Assembly (NCBI RefSeq): GCF_019900845.1 | Contig: NZ_CP074570.1 | Location: 62,001-126,000, forward strand | Reading direction: 5' to 3' | DNA: 64,000 nucleotides | Source: Paraneptunicella aestuarii | GTDB lineage: Bacteria > Pseudomonadota > Gammaproteobacteria > Enterobacterales > Alteromonadaceae | Part shown: piece after piece, positions 1 to 8,688 of the stretch | Layout of the letters: each line of letters begins with the position of its first letter | Position numbering within the stretch: position 1 is the first letter of the stretch | Translations under genes and position numbers: made by a program | The notes under the pieces: generated by a model | What the model was told of the DNA's origin: nothing | What the model saw: the letters and a program-made list of their open reading frames with translations, nothing else | Databases searched by the model: none

Positions 1-178
1 GCGTGATATTCGCTATTTGAAAACGCGCACCAAAGAGCACTTTACCACGCTGAATTTCCTTAAAACTGAGCAGGGTATTGAAGTTCGCGTTCGCCCCTGG
101 CGAGTGAGGGAAACCGTGAAAAGCACAGGTTTACCAAAACAAGACTTTCCTGAACCGGTTGTTTTGCGGATGAGTTAG
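1..178 (+). CDS. C-terminal end of an unrecognised protein (partial)
   Basis: An open frame enters from the left edge and ends at a TAG stop at 176-178, leaving 58 codons. The visible residues start RDIRYLKTRTKEHF and end with FPEPVVLRMS. The piece is basic and has no membrane segment or metal-binding motif. I do not recognise the family from this fragment. It runs towards mutM, which is on the other strand, so the two genes converge across a repeat-rich spacer. It is called as coding because the frame is open to the window edge and its composition resembles a protein, but the start and most of the gene lie outside the window. Confidence 0.5.
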   Translation, partial: RDIRYLKTRTKEHFTTLNFLKTEQGIEVRVRPWRVRETVKSTGLPKQDFPEPVVLRMS

Positions 179-243
179 GGGAGTGGATAACTCTTGGGTT
201 AGATCACTTTTCAATTGCCAATTCTTTAACGGTATCGACGTCG

Positions 244-262
244 CCCTGAACTTGTTTCAGGG
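244..262. repeat. Intergenic hairpin repeat, CCTGAA/TTCAGG type
   Basis: Arms CCCTGAA (244-250) and TTCAGGG (256-262) are perfectly complementary around a 5-nt loop, followed by GTCTCT. This arrangement matches a widely scattered class of short intergenic palindromes seen in many proteobacterial genomes. It is the first of three hairpins in the spacer between the left-edge gene and mutM. Confidence 0.55.
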
Positions 263-278
263 TCTCTGTAAACTATCC

Positions 279-307
279 AGAGATGCTGATATTCATCAGC
301 ATGACGA
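279..307. repeat. Intergenic hairpin repeat, ATGCTGA/TCAGCAT type, copy 1
   Basis: Arms ATGCTGA (283-289) and TCAGCAT (296-302) flank a 6-nt loop, with AGAG before and GACGA after. A second copy with the same outer bases lies at 7083-7111. The loop and inner arm bases differ while the outer pattern is kept, as expected for a dispersed family rather than a chance palindrome. Confidence 0.6.
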
Positions 308-329
308 GTTGTAGATAAATAAACACTTT

Positions 330-357
330 CGTCATTACCGCGAAGGCGGTAATCCAT
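330..357. repeat. Intergenic hairpin repeat, TTACCGC/GCGGTAA type
   Basis: Arms TTACCGC (335-341) and GCGGTAA (346-352) enclose the loop GAAG. The surrounding CGTCA...TCCAT context resembles the common repeat in which a GTCATTCCCGC arm and a GCGGGAATCC arm pair. It completes a run of three different palindromes in about 120 bases between converging genes. Confidence 0.55.
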
Positions 358-405
358 AACCATTGAAGTGGGAACGGAGACCTTGTTGTTGGCTATCTAC
401 TCCAA

Positions 406-1230
406 TCACCCCTGACACTTAGGGCAATAAACCGAGCTTCGGTTAGACAGCTTTATCTCTTTCAACACACTTGCACACTTGGGGCATTCTTCGCCTTTTT
501 TGCCATACACCAATAGCTGTTGGGCAAAATAGCCGGGTTTGCCGTCACCGCCAACGAAGTCCTTCAATGTTGTGCCGCCTTGTGCGATGGCGCGTTCCAG
601 TATGGTTTTGGAAGCTTGTACAAACTTGTCGTAGCTGGCTCTGCTTACTTTTCCTGCTTCTTTGTTAGGTCTGATGCCGGCTGTAAATAAGGCTTCGGTG
701 GCGTAGATGTTGCCAATGCCAGTGACGACTTTCTGATCCATTACGAACTGCTTTACTGCCGTTTTCTTATTACGTGAAAGTTGCCACAGGTATTCAGCAT
801 TGAATTCGTCGGTGAGTGGTTCTGGGCCTAATCCGCTGAGCAGTGAATGTTCGTAGGGCTTTTCTCCAAGCCATAGCACACAGCCAAAACGTCGGGGGTC
901 GCAGTAGCGCAATGTCGTCCCGTCTTGAAATACGATGTCTACGTGATCGTGTTTTTGCACTGGCGCCTCGGAGGCAACAATTCTCAGATTGCCCGACATG
1001 CCCAAGTGAATCATCACAGTGCCATTATGTTCACCTTCAAAGTGACAAAGCAGATATTTGGCTCTGCGCTCCACATTCTTTAGCGTGGCATTGTTGATTA
1101 ACTGTGCCAGGTCAGAAGGAACAGGCCAGCGTAGCGATGGTTGGCGTACAACAACCTTGCTCACAACTTTATTTAACACATGAGGACGCACACCGTTTTT
1201 GGTGGTCTCGACTTCTGGAAGTTCAGGCAT
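406..1230 (-). CDS. mutM: Formamidopyrimidine-DNA glycosylase (Fpg/MutM)
   Basis: Base-excision-repair enzyme that removes 8-oxoguanine and other oxidised purines and nicks the DNA by beta/delta elimination. The 274-residue protein has the usual family length. It begins MPELPEVETT, which supplies the catalytic N-terminal Pro2 and Glu3 once Met is removed, and Lys58 sits in RRAKYLL. The helix-two-turn-helix motif contains GIGNIYATEALF near residue 170. The C terminus carries a four-cysteine zinc finger, CPKC near 249 and CPKC near 270, so the protein looks intact. coaD follows upstream on the same strand, as in E. coli, but a 234-bp inverted-repeat element separates them. Confidence 0.97.
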   Translation of the reverse strand: MPELPEVETTKNGVRPHVLNKVVSKVVVRQPSLRWPVPSDLAQLINNATLKNVERRAKYLLCHFEGEHNGTVMIHLGMSGNLRIVASEAPVQKHDHVDIVFQDGTTLRYCDPRRFGCVLWLGEKPYEHSLLSGLGPEPLTDEFNAEYLWQLSRNKKTAVKQFVMDQKVVTGIGNIYATEALFTAGIRPNKEAGKVSRASYDKFVQASKTILERAIAQGGTTLKDFVGGDGKPGYFAQQLLVYGKKGEECPKCASVLKEIKLSNRSSVYCPKCQG

Positions 1231-1233
1231 TAG

Positions 1234-1467
1234 TTAACCCCAACTTGGGATAAGGAAGTGTTTTGAGATGGCTATTTTTAGCGACTTCTTCGTTAAATTT
1301 ACTTGCAATAGACTCGCTATTGACGCGTAAATTTGCCTCAAATTCACAATAAAATATCTCATCTCAAAGTATTCTAAATGGCCGGTTTTGAACATTTCTA
1401 AATAATTCTATCTATAACAACGGGTTAATTGTTTTAATCACCACGTCTTATCCCGAGTAGGGGTTAA
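1234..1467. mobile_element. MITE-like element with terminal inverted repeats
   Basis: The spacer between mutM and coaD is bounded by near-perfect inverted repeats. The left end at 1234 reads TTAACCCCAACTTGGGATAA. The reverse complement of the right end, finishing at 1467, reads TTAACCCCTACTCGGGATAA. That is two mismatches in 20 bases, and the similarity continues a few bases inward. Both outermost bases are TTAA, which could be the duplicated target. Inside are nested inverted repeats: TTTGAGATG near 1263 pairs with CATCTCAAA near 1365, and AAATTTAC...CAATAG near 1300 pairs with CTATTG...GTAAATTT. It has no coding capacity, so it would be a non-autonomous element. The family is not recognised. 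Confidence 0.6.
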
Positions 1468-1476
1468 ATTACTTAA

Positions 1477-1992
<516 letters not shown>

Positions 1993-2024
1993 TTAATTGG
2001 CAGGGGACTAACTTAACGGGCTAC

Positions 2025-2111
2025 TACTGTACAGTAACATGACGTCACATGCCACTGGTCGGAGTAATGAATTACCCATGAAATTATTCATTCGAGGACT
2101 AAATTATTCAT
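2025..2111. repeat. Short palindromes and a direct repeat upstream of coaD
   Basis: The spacer between coaD and the next gene holds a perfect 12-bp palindrome TACTGTACAGTA (2025-2036), a perfect 8-bp palindrome TGACGTCA (2040-2047), and two copies of AAATTATTCAT (2081-2091 and 2101-2111) spaced exactly 20 bp apart. The second copy overlaps the end of the glycosyltransferase gene. The palindromes sit where the coaD promoter should be, so operator function is possible but unproven. Confidence 0.35.
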
Positions 2112-3237
2112 CTAGTGAATGTAGCAGGCTTTCCATCGCCTGTGCTATTTCTTCTAATGGAATATCGCTAACTCGCGATGCACCGTAAATAACCTGACTT
2201 GCATGGGCTGGGCACCAGTGTGCGGCAGCTTTTCGCATTAGCACCACTTGCGGTACACCAAGCCCAGACGCCAAATGCATAATCGCGGTTTCTACCGTGA
2301 GCACCATATCACTGAGCTGAATAAGGGCTGGCAGTTGGAAAAAGTGATTCGTGGCGGTGAACACCTCGATATTGAGGTTGACGAGCTCGGGAGCGAGTTC
2401 TACCTGATCCTGAATGTTTTCCAGTTCTGCTGGTGGAACATTGAGTATGTACAGGCATTCAGGATGGCTTTTGTTTATCTTTGCTAGTAGCTCAGCCAGT
2501 GTGTCCCAGGGAAGGTCGCGGCGATGATTGGTGGATAAGTGGTTAATCAGTACAACGCGCGTTGGAACGGTGAGTTCTAATGCTTCCTGATGCCTGGATT
2601 TTAAGTTTGATAGCCAGCCATTCATTTGTTCCAGATGTTCTTGGGGAACAATCAGTTCCTTTACCTGAATATCTTCGGCGATTTGTAAGCCGAACAAGTT
2701 TTGAAAATTTTCTCGATAAACCTGATTTATATGGCCTCTGGATTCGCTAGAGCTGTCTTCATCATCAAGCCTGATATAAGCATCCAATTTTCGAAAGGCG
2801 AGGGCTTTTTTCAGCCATTTTTTCATGGGTTGAGTTTTGGTTCCCACGATAAACGCCTTTGCTGAAATTTTACGTGCAATTTGCGCGAAGTTCTCAGAAC
2901 GCACTCGCGCCATAAATACGATGATGTCGTAATCTTGTTCCTGCGCTTTTTTAATCAGCTTATTGCGTTCTTCCTTACTGCCAGCAATGGGGTAAATATC
3001 GTGAATATGCTCTTCTGTTTCCAGCCATTGGCATAAGGTTTTATTGCGTCCGGCGTGCCAAGATTTAGGACGTGAACGACAATCATCGATCCAGATATCA
3101 ATGTTTAAATGAGGATATTGGCGCTGCAACTCTGCTAAATAAGTACGTTGGTAGTAGTAATCACCAATGGCTAAGTGAGTCATGTAGAGGACTCTTTTAG
3201 CATTTTGCCATTGTGAAGTGCTGATTAGCGGTTGCAA
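2104..3237 (-). CDS. Glycosyltransferase family 9 (heptosyltransferase-like)
   Basis: Family 9 enzymes add heptose or related sugars to the lipopolysaccharide core from nucleotide-sugar donors at the inner membrane. This protein has the family's C-terminal donor-site pattern, VETAIMHLASGLGVPQVVL, near residue 330. The N terminus has the expected beta-strand and HLAIGDYYYQ in place of the usual GDxxL loop. I chose a TTG start at 3237 (377 residues) because AGGAG stands 7 nt before it and it begins just after the stop of the upstream Wzi-like gene. Longer starts would overlap that gene. The 16-bp spacing suggests co-transcription with the Wzi-like gene. The acceptor is unknown, and the sequence is divergent from WaaC and WaaF. 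Confidence 0.75.
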   Translation of the reverse strand: MQPLISTSQWQNAKRVLYMTHLAIGDYYYQRTYLAELQRQYPHLNIDIWIDDCRSRPKSWHAGRNKTLCQWLETEEHIHDIYPIAGSKEERNKLIKKAQEQDYDIIVFMARVRSENFAQIARKISAKAFIVGTKTQPMKKWLKKALAFRKLDAYIRLDDEDSSSESRGHINQVYRENFQNLFGLQIAEDIQVKELIVPQEHLEQMNGWLSNLKSRHQEALELTVPTRVVLINHLSTNHRRDLPWDTLAELLAKINKSHPECLYILNVPPAELENIQDQVELAPELVNLNIEVFTATNHFFQLPALIQLSDMVLTVETAIMHLASGLGVPQVVLMRKAAAHWCPAHASQVIYGASRVSDIPLEEIAQAMESLLHSLDE

Positions 3238-3253
3238 GTGCGAGCTCCTGTTT

Positions 3254-4681
3254 TTACCAACGATAATAACCTGATAGTTTACTGAACGAGTCACCAAACA
3301 CATCTTTGCCCGCATAAATACCTACGCCATAAAATCCATTGGATGTGGCATAACTATATTCCGCTTGTAGTTCATAGGCATTCTGGTAATTGAAACGGGT
3401 GTTATCTTTGTTATGAATCGCTCGCAAAGTCACATCCAATAGCTGATTGTCTGCGATATCCCAGTTTAGATTGATGCTGTGTGTGTTCGCTGGTGTATCG
3501 TCGCCGAATAGGCGGTTATCTCCACCCCAATGCCCAAGCACATTGCCGTTGTTGGTATAGCCTTGTTGATAAAGATGGTGCACATACCAACGGCTTGACC
3601 AATCAGAAAATTCATAACGCAATGACATATCTTTGGTTACGAATGGTGCATAAACTCCAAACGACATTGTGGCGTTACCCAAGCTGAAGTTACTGCGGTT
3701 TGTGGTGTCTTCTCCGCCATATTCGGCATAAAGCGATAGCGGCATTCCCCAATTTACATTGAGTTTTGAAGTGATGGATGCCTGCTGATTACCGAATTCG
3801 TAATTAGGATCTGTGCCATCAGAACCGTCTACGTTGTCTTTACCTGCCGGGTTGAAGATGGCTTCCAAAATATCACGGAAACCCACTTCGCGTTTGCCGC
3901 CACCAAACTGCATGGTACGGTTGAAGCCGATAGTCCAGTTATCCAATGGAGCAAAACTCAGGTGAATACCCGCGTGCCTTGGGGTGCCGGGAAAGACTTC
4001 ATCGCCCAATCTAATGCCTTCTACTTTCGCTAACTTGCTGTAGAAAATTTCGTAGCGAAAATCCCAGTCAGTGATGGGGGTGGTATTGCTGATAGTAATG
4101 GATGTTTCGGGCTTGGCATTGGTACTGACCAACATGGCTCCATCCTGAAAGGGAGAAAACCAATGTTCACGATAGCCAATTTCTACTTGTGCATATTCAA
4201 AACCAAAACCGACATGAGTATTGGTGTGAGTAAAGCCTTCATCGTCAGAATATTGCGCACCAAGCGAGCCATATAAATAAGGGTTAACAAATGCGTATCC
4301 ACTGCCACTGAGGGTGTAGCTGTTATCAACGCTCACGCCACGTTGGTTAGGCATGGATTTCTTGGTACTGTTGCTTAATGACAGATCTGCTGCCAAATGA
4401 TTGACCACCACGGTCTTTTTATAGCGGGCTAGATAGCTGCTTAAGCGTCGATATAATTCTGGGTGTGATTCTTTAATTAACTGGATCCTGTCCAGCAGCT
4501 CTTTGGCTTTATAGGGTTTGGTCAAAGGGGCGCTTGGTGTGAGAGCCATTGCCCGTTCGATCTGCGCTTCTATTTCGGGCGCCATATTTAACGGTAAATA
4601 GGGAGAGATCCCTTGCGCCATTGTGTTGCTTGAAAGTAATGCCGAGGTTGCAATTAAAGAAGCCAGAATTGTTCTTTGCAT
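3254..4681 (-). CDS. Wzi-like capsule assembly outer-membrane protein
   Basis: The 475-residue protein starts with a signal peptide (MQRTILASL...NTMAQG). A helical stretch of about 90 residues follows, and the rest alternates short strands rich in Tyr, Trp and Gly, as in an outer-membrane beta-barrel ending in YYRW. The segment EHWFSPFQDGAMLVSTNA near 180 matches the conserved start of the Wzi capsule-assembly family barrel, which in E. coli binds capsule at the cell surface. The ATG at 4681 is preferred over an upstream GTG because the signal peptide then starts with Met-Gln-Arg. The adjacent glycosyltransferase supports a surface-polysaccharide role. No capsule export genes (wza, wzc) are in the window. 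Confidence 0.75.
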   Translation of the reverse strand: MQRTILASLIATSALLSSNTMAQGISPYLPLNMAPEIEAQIERAMALTPSAPLTKPYKAKELLDRIQLIKESHPELYRRLSSYLARYKKTVVVNHLAADLSLSNSTKKSMPNQRGVSVDNSYTLSGSGYAFVNPYLYGSLGAQYSDDEGFTHTNTHVGFGFEYAQVEIGYREHWFSPFQDGAMLVSTNAKPETSITISNTTPITDWDFRYEIFYSKLAKVEGIRLGDEVFPGTPRHAGIHLSFAPLDNWTIGFNRTMQFGGGKREVGFRDILEAIFNPAGKDNVDGSDGTDPNYEFGNQQASITSKLNVNWGMPLSLYAEYGGEDTTNRSNFSLGNATMSFGVYAPFVTKDMSLRYEFSDWSSRWYVHHLYQQGYTNNGNVLGHWGGDNRLFGDDTPANTHSINLNWDIADNQLLDVTLRAIHNKDNTRFNYQNAYELQAEYSYATSNGFYGVGIYAGKDVFGDSFSKLSGYYRW

Positions 4682-4831
4682 GAAGGTAAACACGTCTATC
4701 TGGTAAAAAATCAGGCGCTATTCTAACAGTCTTTGTTAAAACATCCATGAACGGGCATTTTTATGTTGTATCTTTTTGTCAAAACGTGGCTGTTTTTTCT
4801 CTTCTCTTCACTATTCCTCTCTATTCGTCTT

Positions 4832-6292
4832 TCATTCTTCCTTTGTTGCAGCGAAGGCATCTAAAGCACGTTTTCTCGACGCAGATAAATCCACGATAGG
4901 TTTGGGATAGTCTTTTCCGAGAGCTAATCCGCTAGCGGTTAGCAATGATTCAGGTGCTTCCCAAGGTTTATGGATGTATTTTGTTGGCAATTTTGATAGC
5001 TCGGGACAATAGGTTTTAACGTATTCTCCGTCCTTATCGAATTTCTCACCTTGTGATACAGGATTAAATATTCTGAAATAGGGGGCGGCATCGGCTCCCG
5101 AGCCCGCAACCCACTGCCAACTGGCTGAATTACTTGCCAAATCAGCATCTAACAAGCAATCCCAAAACCATTTCTCGCCATCTCGCCAGTGAATAAGCAG
5201 ATTCTTAACCAAAAACGAGGCGACAATCATGCGTACCCGGTTGTGCATGTATCCGGTTTGCCACAGCTCGCGCATTCCTGCATCGACAATGGGAATGCCG
5301 GTTTTACCCTGTTGCCAGGCTTTTAATGCCGAGCTATCGGAACGCCAGGGGAAGCGGTCGAATTTGGGCTGGAAGTTTTGTTCCGGCAAGTGGGGGAAGT
5401 GGTATAGCAAATAGTAGGAAAACTCACGCCATCCCAATTCTGAGAGGTAGCAATCCAACCCTTGGTTTTCAAAAGCGTGTCCCGGATGAATGCTGTGAAT
5501 GGCGTACCAAACCTGATTGATGGAAATCTCACCGAAATGCAGGTAAGGCGACAAATTTGATGTACCTGATATCGCAGGAAAGTCCCGTTGTGCTTTGTAT
5601 TCTGTTGCTGCGTCTTTGATAAAAACGCTGAGCTTATCTTTTGCGCCTTGTTCGCCCGGCGACCAGATCTTTGCAATAGTGGTGTCCCACGGAATTTGCG
5701 GTAACAGTTTTAACGCTTCAATGCCTTTGCTTCCGGCAAATTCCTGATGTGATTTTAGAGAATCCATGAAGTTGATTTGGTCCGGTGCTTCTACCGGCAT
5801 GCGTGGCGGTGCAGCCATTAAGCAACCTTTACGATAATAAGGGGTAAAGACTCGGTAGGGGGTGCCGTCTTTTTTCAGGACATTCATGGGTTCCCAAAGC
5901 AGGGAAGCGTTAAAGCTTTTTGCTTCAATTTCTGACTGTTTGAGATGTTGCTTAATGAGCTGGTCTCGTTCTCGCTGCCAGGGCTCATAGCAGCGGTTCC
6001 AAACCACTTGATTCGCTTGATACTGCGTGACTAATTCGGGAATAAGCGTTTTCGGATCGCCTCGCAACACCAGTAATTGGTCATTTAAAGAGGTACTTAA
6101 TGACATCAGCGAATGATGCAGCCACCAGTCGGAAGCGCTGCCGTTCTGCCACTCTCCGGCATTCACATCGTCGTAAATGTATATCGGAAGAATCTTGCCT
6201 GTTTGGCAGGCATGAAGTAACGCCGGGTTGTCGGAAATTCGTAAATCTTGTCTAAACCAAACCAGTGTTGTTGCTTGTTGTGAGTCAGTCAT
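4832..6292 (-). CDS. phrB: Deoxyribodipyrimidine photo-lyase (class I CPD photolyase)
   Basis: Light-driven repair of cyclobutane pyrimidine dimers using FAD and an antenna chromophore. The 486-residue protein starts TTLVWFRQDLRISDNPAL, the alpha/beta antenna domain. The FAD-binding domain shows TSNLSPYLHFGEIS near 245, the long motif from WRSDSSALKAWQQGKTG to VDAGMRELWQTGYMHNR near 335-365, and NSASWQWVAGSGADAAPYFR near 395. These are all hallmarks of class I photolyases. The length is normal (E. coli 472). It is followed on the same strand by the Wzi-like gene after 138 bases, with no clear terminator between. Confidence 0.95.
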   Translation of the reverse strand: MTDSQQATTLVWFRQDLRISDNPALLHACQTGKILPIYIYDDVNAGEWQNGSASDWWLHHSLMSLSTSLNDQLLVLRGDPKTLIPELVTQYQANQVVWNRCYEPWQRERDQLIKQHLKQSEIEAKSFNASLLWEPMNVLKKDGTPYRVFTPYYRKGCLMAAPPRMPVEAPDQINFMDSLKSHQEFAGSKGIEALKLLPQIPWDTTIAKIWSPGEQGAKDKLSVFIKDAATEYKAQRDFPAISGTSNLSPYLHFGEISINQVWYAIHSIHPGHAFENQGLDCYLSELGWREFSYYLLYHFPHLPEQNFQPKFDRFPWRSDSSALKAWQQGKTGIPIVDAGMRELWQTGYMHNRVRMIVASFLVKNLLIHWRDGEKWFWDCLLDADLASNSASWQWVAGSGADAAPYFRIFNPVSQGEKFDKDGEYVKTYCPELSKLPTKYIHKPWEAPESLLTASGLALGKDYPKPIVDLSASRKRALDAFAATKEE

Positions 6293-6334
6293 GGAATTAC
6301 TAGCGCTTATAAAAACTGTCGATGAAATGAAAAT

Positions 6335-6369
6335 GCAAGGCAGCTCAAACGTGAAAAGAACTGCCTTGC
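6335..6369. terminator. Perfect 9-bp inverted repeat upstream of phrB
   Basis: GCAAGGCAG (6335-6343) and CTGCCTTGC (6361-6369) are exact reverse complements separated by 17 bases. It lies between the divergent phrB and DUF2726 genes, so it cannot end either gene. An operator or transcribed leader structure is more likely than a terminator. No T-run follows. Confidence 0.3.
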
Positions 6370-6516
6370 TAAAGTGCTAATACCCGGGTGGGTAAGTTAG
6401 AACATAGCAGCTAGACCGGAGTTTGCTAAAAAAAATTTGTAATTTCACTTAGTTAGGTCTAAAAGGTAAATTAAATTTTCATTTAATCCGTTTTTTGTGT
6501 GTTCAAGGAGCTTGAT

Positions 6517-7080
6517 TTGGATTTGACAATTGTTCTGCTCGCCTTGGGATTTCTGGTTTTGCTTAAGTTAACGTCTGGAAAAAGTAGCTCTAAGAGAAAT
6601 ACTAATAATTTTGACGTAACTGGCATAAAACACAAAAAGCGTGAATTTTTATTGACGCAAAATGAGTCTAAGCTCTTGTTTGCTTTAAATAAAGTTCTCG
6701 ATAACAAGTACATGATCCATTGCCAGACTTCGGTGATTGCGCTTGTTGACCCCGTGGAATTTGAACATAAGAAGAGAGCTTGGTCGAAACGTGTGGATTT
6801 TGTCATTACGGATAGTAGAACACGAATTCTTGCTGTTATTGAGTTGGATGATGCTTCTCATAATCAGCTCAAGCGTCAGGAACGTGATGCTTACCTCAAT
6901 GCTGCGATGAAGCCGCATCATCCGCTTATTCGAATTCCATCCAGAAGATTTTATGATCCGAAAATGTTAGCGGAACTGCTGCAAACCAAAGCCGGAATTC
7001 AATGCCGTGATCAATCAGACAACCCATATCGTCCTAAGCAAAATGTGGCTAGTGAAAAAGAAACAGCCTCAATGAATTGA
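6517..7080 (+). CDS. DUF2726 membrane-anchored putative nuclease-fold protein
   Basis: The 187-residue protein has an N-terminal membrane anchor (LTIVLLALGFLVLLKL) followed by a soluble DUF2726-type domain. The core RVDFVITDSRTRILAVIELDD and the later HHPLIRIPSRRFYDP fit the restriction-endonuclease-like fold proposed for this family: a D, then ELDD, with basic residues after. The TTG start at 6517 is chosen because AAGGAG lies 6 nt upstream and places the anchor at the very N terminus. A GTG 18 bases earlier has no ribosome site. Substrate and role are unknown. It stands alone, divergent from phrB and convergent with waaA. Confidence 0.7.
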   Translation: MDLTIVLLALGFLVLLKLTSGKSSSKRNTNNFDVTGIKHKKREFLLTQNESKLLFALNKVLDNKYMIHCQTSVIALVDPVEFEHKKRAWSKRVDFVITDSRTRILAVIELDDASHNQLKRQERDAYLNAAMKPHHPLIRIPSRRFYDPKMLAELLQTKAGIQCRDQSDNPYRPKQNVASEKETASMN

Positions 7081-7082
7081 TG

Positions 7083-7111
7083 AGAGATGCTGACCTTCGC
7101 CAGCATGACGA
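7083..7111. repeat. Intergenic hairpin repeat, copy 2
   Basis: AGAG followed by ATGCTG (7087-7092), an 8-nt loop and CAGCAT (7101-7106), then GACGA. This matches the 279-307 copy at the outer positions. It sits two bases after the DUF2726 stop and 30 bases before the waaA stop, so it could also act as a two-way terminator for these converging genes. Confidence 0.6.
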
Positions 7112-7140
7112 AACGGTTTAACCTGTCGGGCACACCGCCC

Positions 7141-8481
7141 TTATTGAATATTCAGCACCTGTAGCGTGCTGGCAATTGCGCCACTATTGTCAGCAACGAC
7201 CTTTTTACCTGCCAAGCCATGCTTTTCACGAAGAATAGGGTCTTCCAACCAGGGAGTCAGCGCTGCAATCATTTGTTCTGACGTTTCAGCCGTGCGCAGC
7301 GCATCGGCTTCTGCCAGCGCATCACATATCACTGGGTTATTGTAGGTATAACTACCCATGATTACAGGCAGGCCGCATATCGCTGCTTCCAGTGCATTAT
7401 GCCCGCCTTTATTGGCGATGCTGCCGCCCACAAAAGCGAGGTCGGCAATGCCATAAAGCGATTTCAGCACACCCATTTGATCAGCCAACAGAACATCTGT
7501 CTCGGGAGTAACGGCTTGTGCTTCACTGAGTTTAAGTAACTGTAAACCTTGTTTGTTCACCAGTTGCTCAACCTTACTGAACCGTTGTGGATGTCGCGGA
7601 ACAATAAGCAATAGCAGGTCAGGAAATCGAGGTTTTAACTTAAGATAAGTCTCCAGCATTACCTGCTCTTCGGGTTCATGGGTACTGCCCGCAATAAGCA
7701 CGGTACGTTCCTGCGTGTTGAGCATGGCTTTGAATGCTGCTGTTTTTTGTTTTTCATCTTCTGTCAGGGGCTGGTCGAACTTTATATTATTGGTTAAGAC
7801 TAATTGTTCTTGCTTCGCTCCCAGCTTAAGGTAGTTGTCGAAATCTCGTTGTCCTTGAGCGCAAACAGCGGTCACTTTGTGCAACATAGGAGTGAATAAA
7901 GCGCCAAGTTTTGCGTAAGAGCGATAAGAACGATCAGTAAGTCGAGCATTCACGATATAAACCGGGATGGCTTGTTTCCACGCGCAATGGATCAGATTTG
8001 GCCATAGTTCCACTTCGGTAATCAGCAGCTTTTCGGGTTGTACTTGCTTTAGTAAATTACGCATCGCGATTGGGAAATCGTAGGGCAGGTAATAGTGGTT
8101 TACCTTATCACCAAAGGTTTCTCGCACACGTTGTGAGCCTGTTGGTGTTGTTGTGGTAATGGTAAATGGCATTTCGGGATGAATTGCCCAGATGCTTCTG
8201 ACCAACGTCGTCGCAGCGACCACTTCACCCACAGATACACAGTGCAACAGAATGCCTCCGGGTTTCTTTGGTGCAGGCAGAAAACCGTATCTTTCACCCA
8301 GTCTTTGTCCGTAGTCTTTCGATCGCGTGACCATTTTGTATAACGACACCAGAAGCGTTAACGGTAGCAGGAGAATAAGCAGCAGGGAATACAGGTTTCT
8401 TATCACTTCATTAGCGACGCTGGGGCGAAAGGATTGCGCCTTATACTGAGAGAACTGATCAAATTTGGAGCTGCCGGACAT
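7141..8481 (-). CDS. waaA: 3-deoxy-D-manno-octulosonic acid transferase (Kdo transferase)
   Basis: Adds Kdo to lipid IVA at the inner membrane, the first step of lipopolysaccharide core assembly. Family features are an N-terminal membrane anchor (LYSLLLILLLPLTLLVSLY), YGQRLGERYGF, the GGILLHCVSVGEV segment, and the C-terminal GGSIANKGGHNALEAA donor-binding motif near residue 360 followed by GLPVIMGSYTYNNP. The ORF stays open to a TTG at 8517. I use the ATG at 8481 (446 residues), but neither has a good ribosome site, and E. coli WaaA (425 residues) starts closer to the anchor. It is divergent from a family 9 glycosyltransferase, consistent with a core-oligosaccharide cluster. Confidence 0.95.
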   Translation of the reverse strand: MSGSSKFDQFSQYKAQSFRPSVANEVIRNLYSLLLILLLPLTLLVSLYKMVTRSKDYGQRLGERYGFLPAPKKPGGILLHCVSVGEVVAATTLVRSIWAIHPEMPFTITTTTPTGSQRVRETFGDKVNHYYLPYDFPIAMRNLLKQVQPEKLLITEVELWPNLIHCAWKQAIPVYIVNARLTDRSYRSYAKLGALFTPMLHKVTAVCAQGQRDFDNYLKLGAKQEQLVLTNNIKFDQPLTEDEKQKTAAFKAMLNTQERTVLIAGSTHEPEEQVMLETYLKLKPRFPDLLLLIVPRHPQRFSKVEQLVNKQGLQLLKLSEAQAVTPETDVLLADQMGVLKSLYGIADLAFVGGSIANKGGHNALEAAICGLPVIMGSYTYNNPVICDALAEADALRTAETSEQMIAALTPWLEDPILREKHGLAGKKVVADNSGAIASTLQVLNIQ

Positions 8482-8688
8482 GAATGGATTCTTGTTATTT
8501 TTCGACTGTTTTTGCAATGATGGCGTACTTTAACAGAAATTCACGTTTCTGTATTCGGGCGATGCTGTGGTACTGTGTGCGCTTTTTACAGTCATTGAGT
8601 TTTCAATTTAGCAAACATTTACCTGACAATAGTGAAATAGCGGCGAAATCATGCTCGTCAGTTACTATATAAAGGCCAACATATCCTT

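Noticed and set aside
2025..2036. Palindrome TACTGTACAGTA as a LexA box for coaD
   Set aside because: The CTGT and ACAG halves are fused without the 8-base spacer that SOS boxes require. Kept only as a palindrome.
5323..5676. 117-codon open frame antisense/out of frame within phrB
   Set aside because: It lies wholly within the well-supported photolyase gene, has no ribosome site, and its composition is that of a shifted frame.
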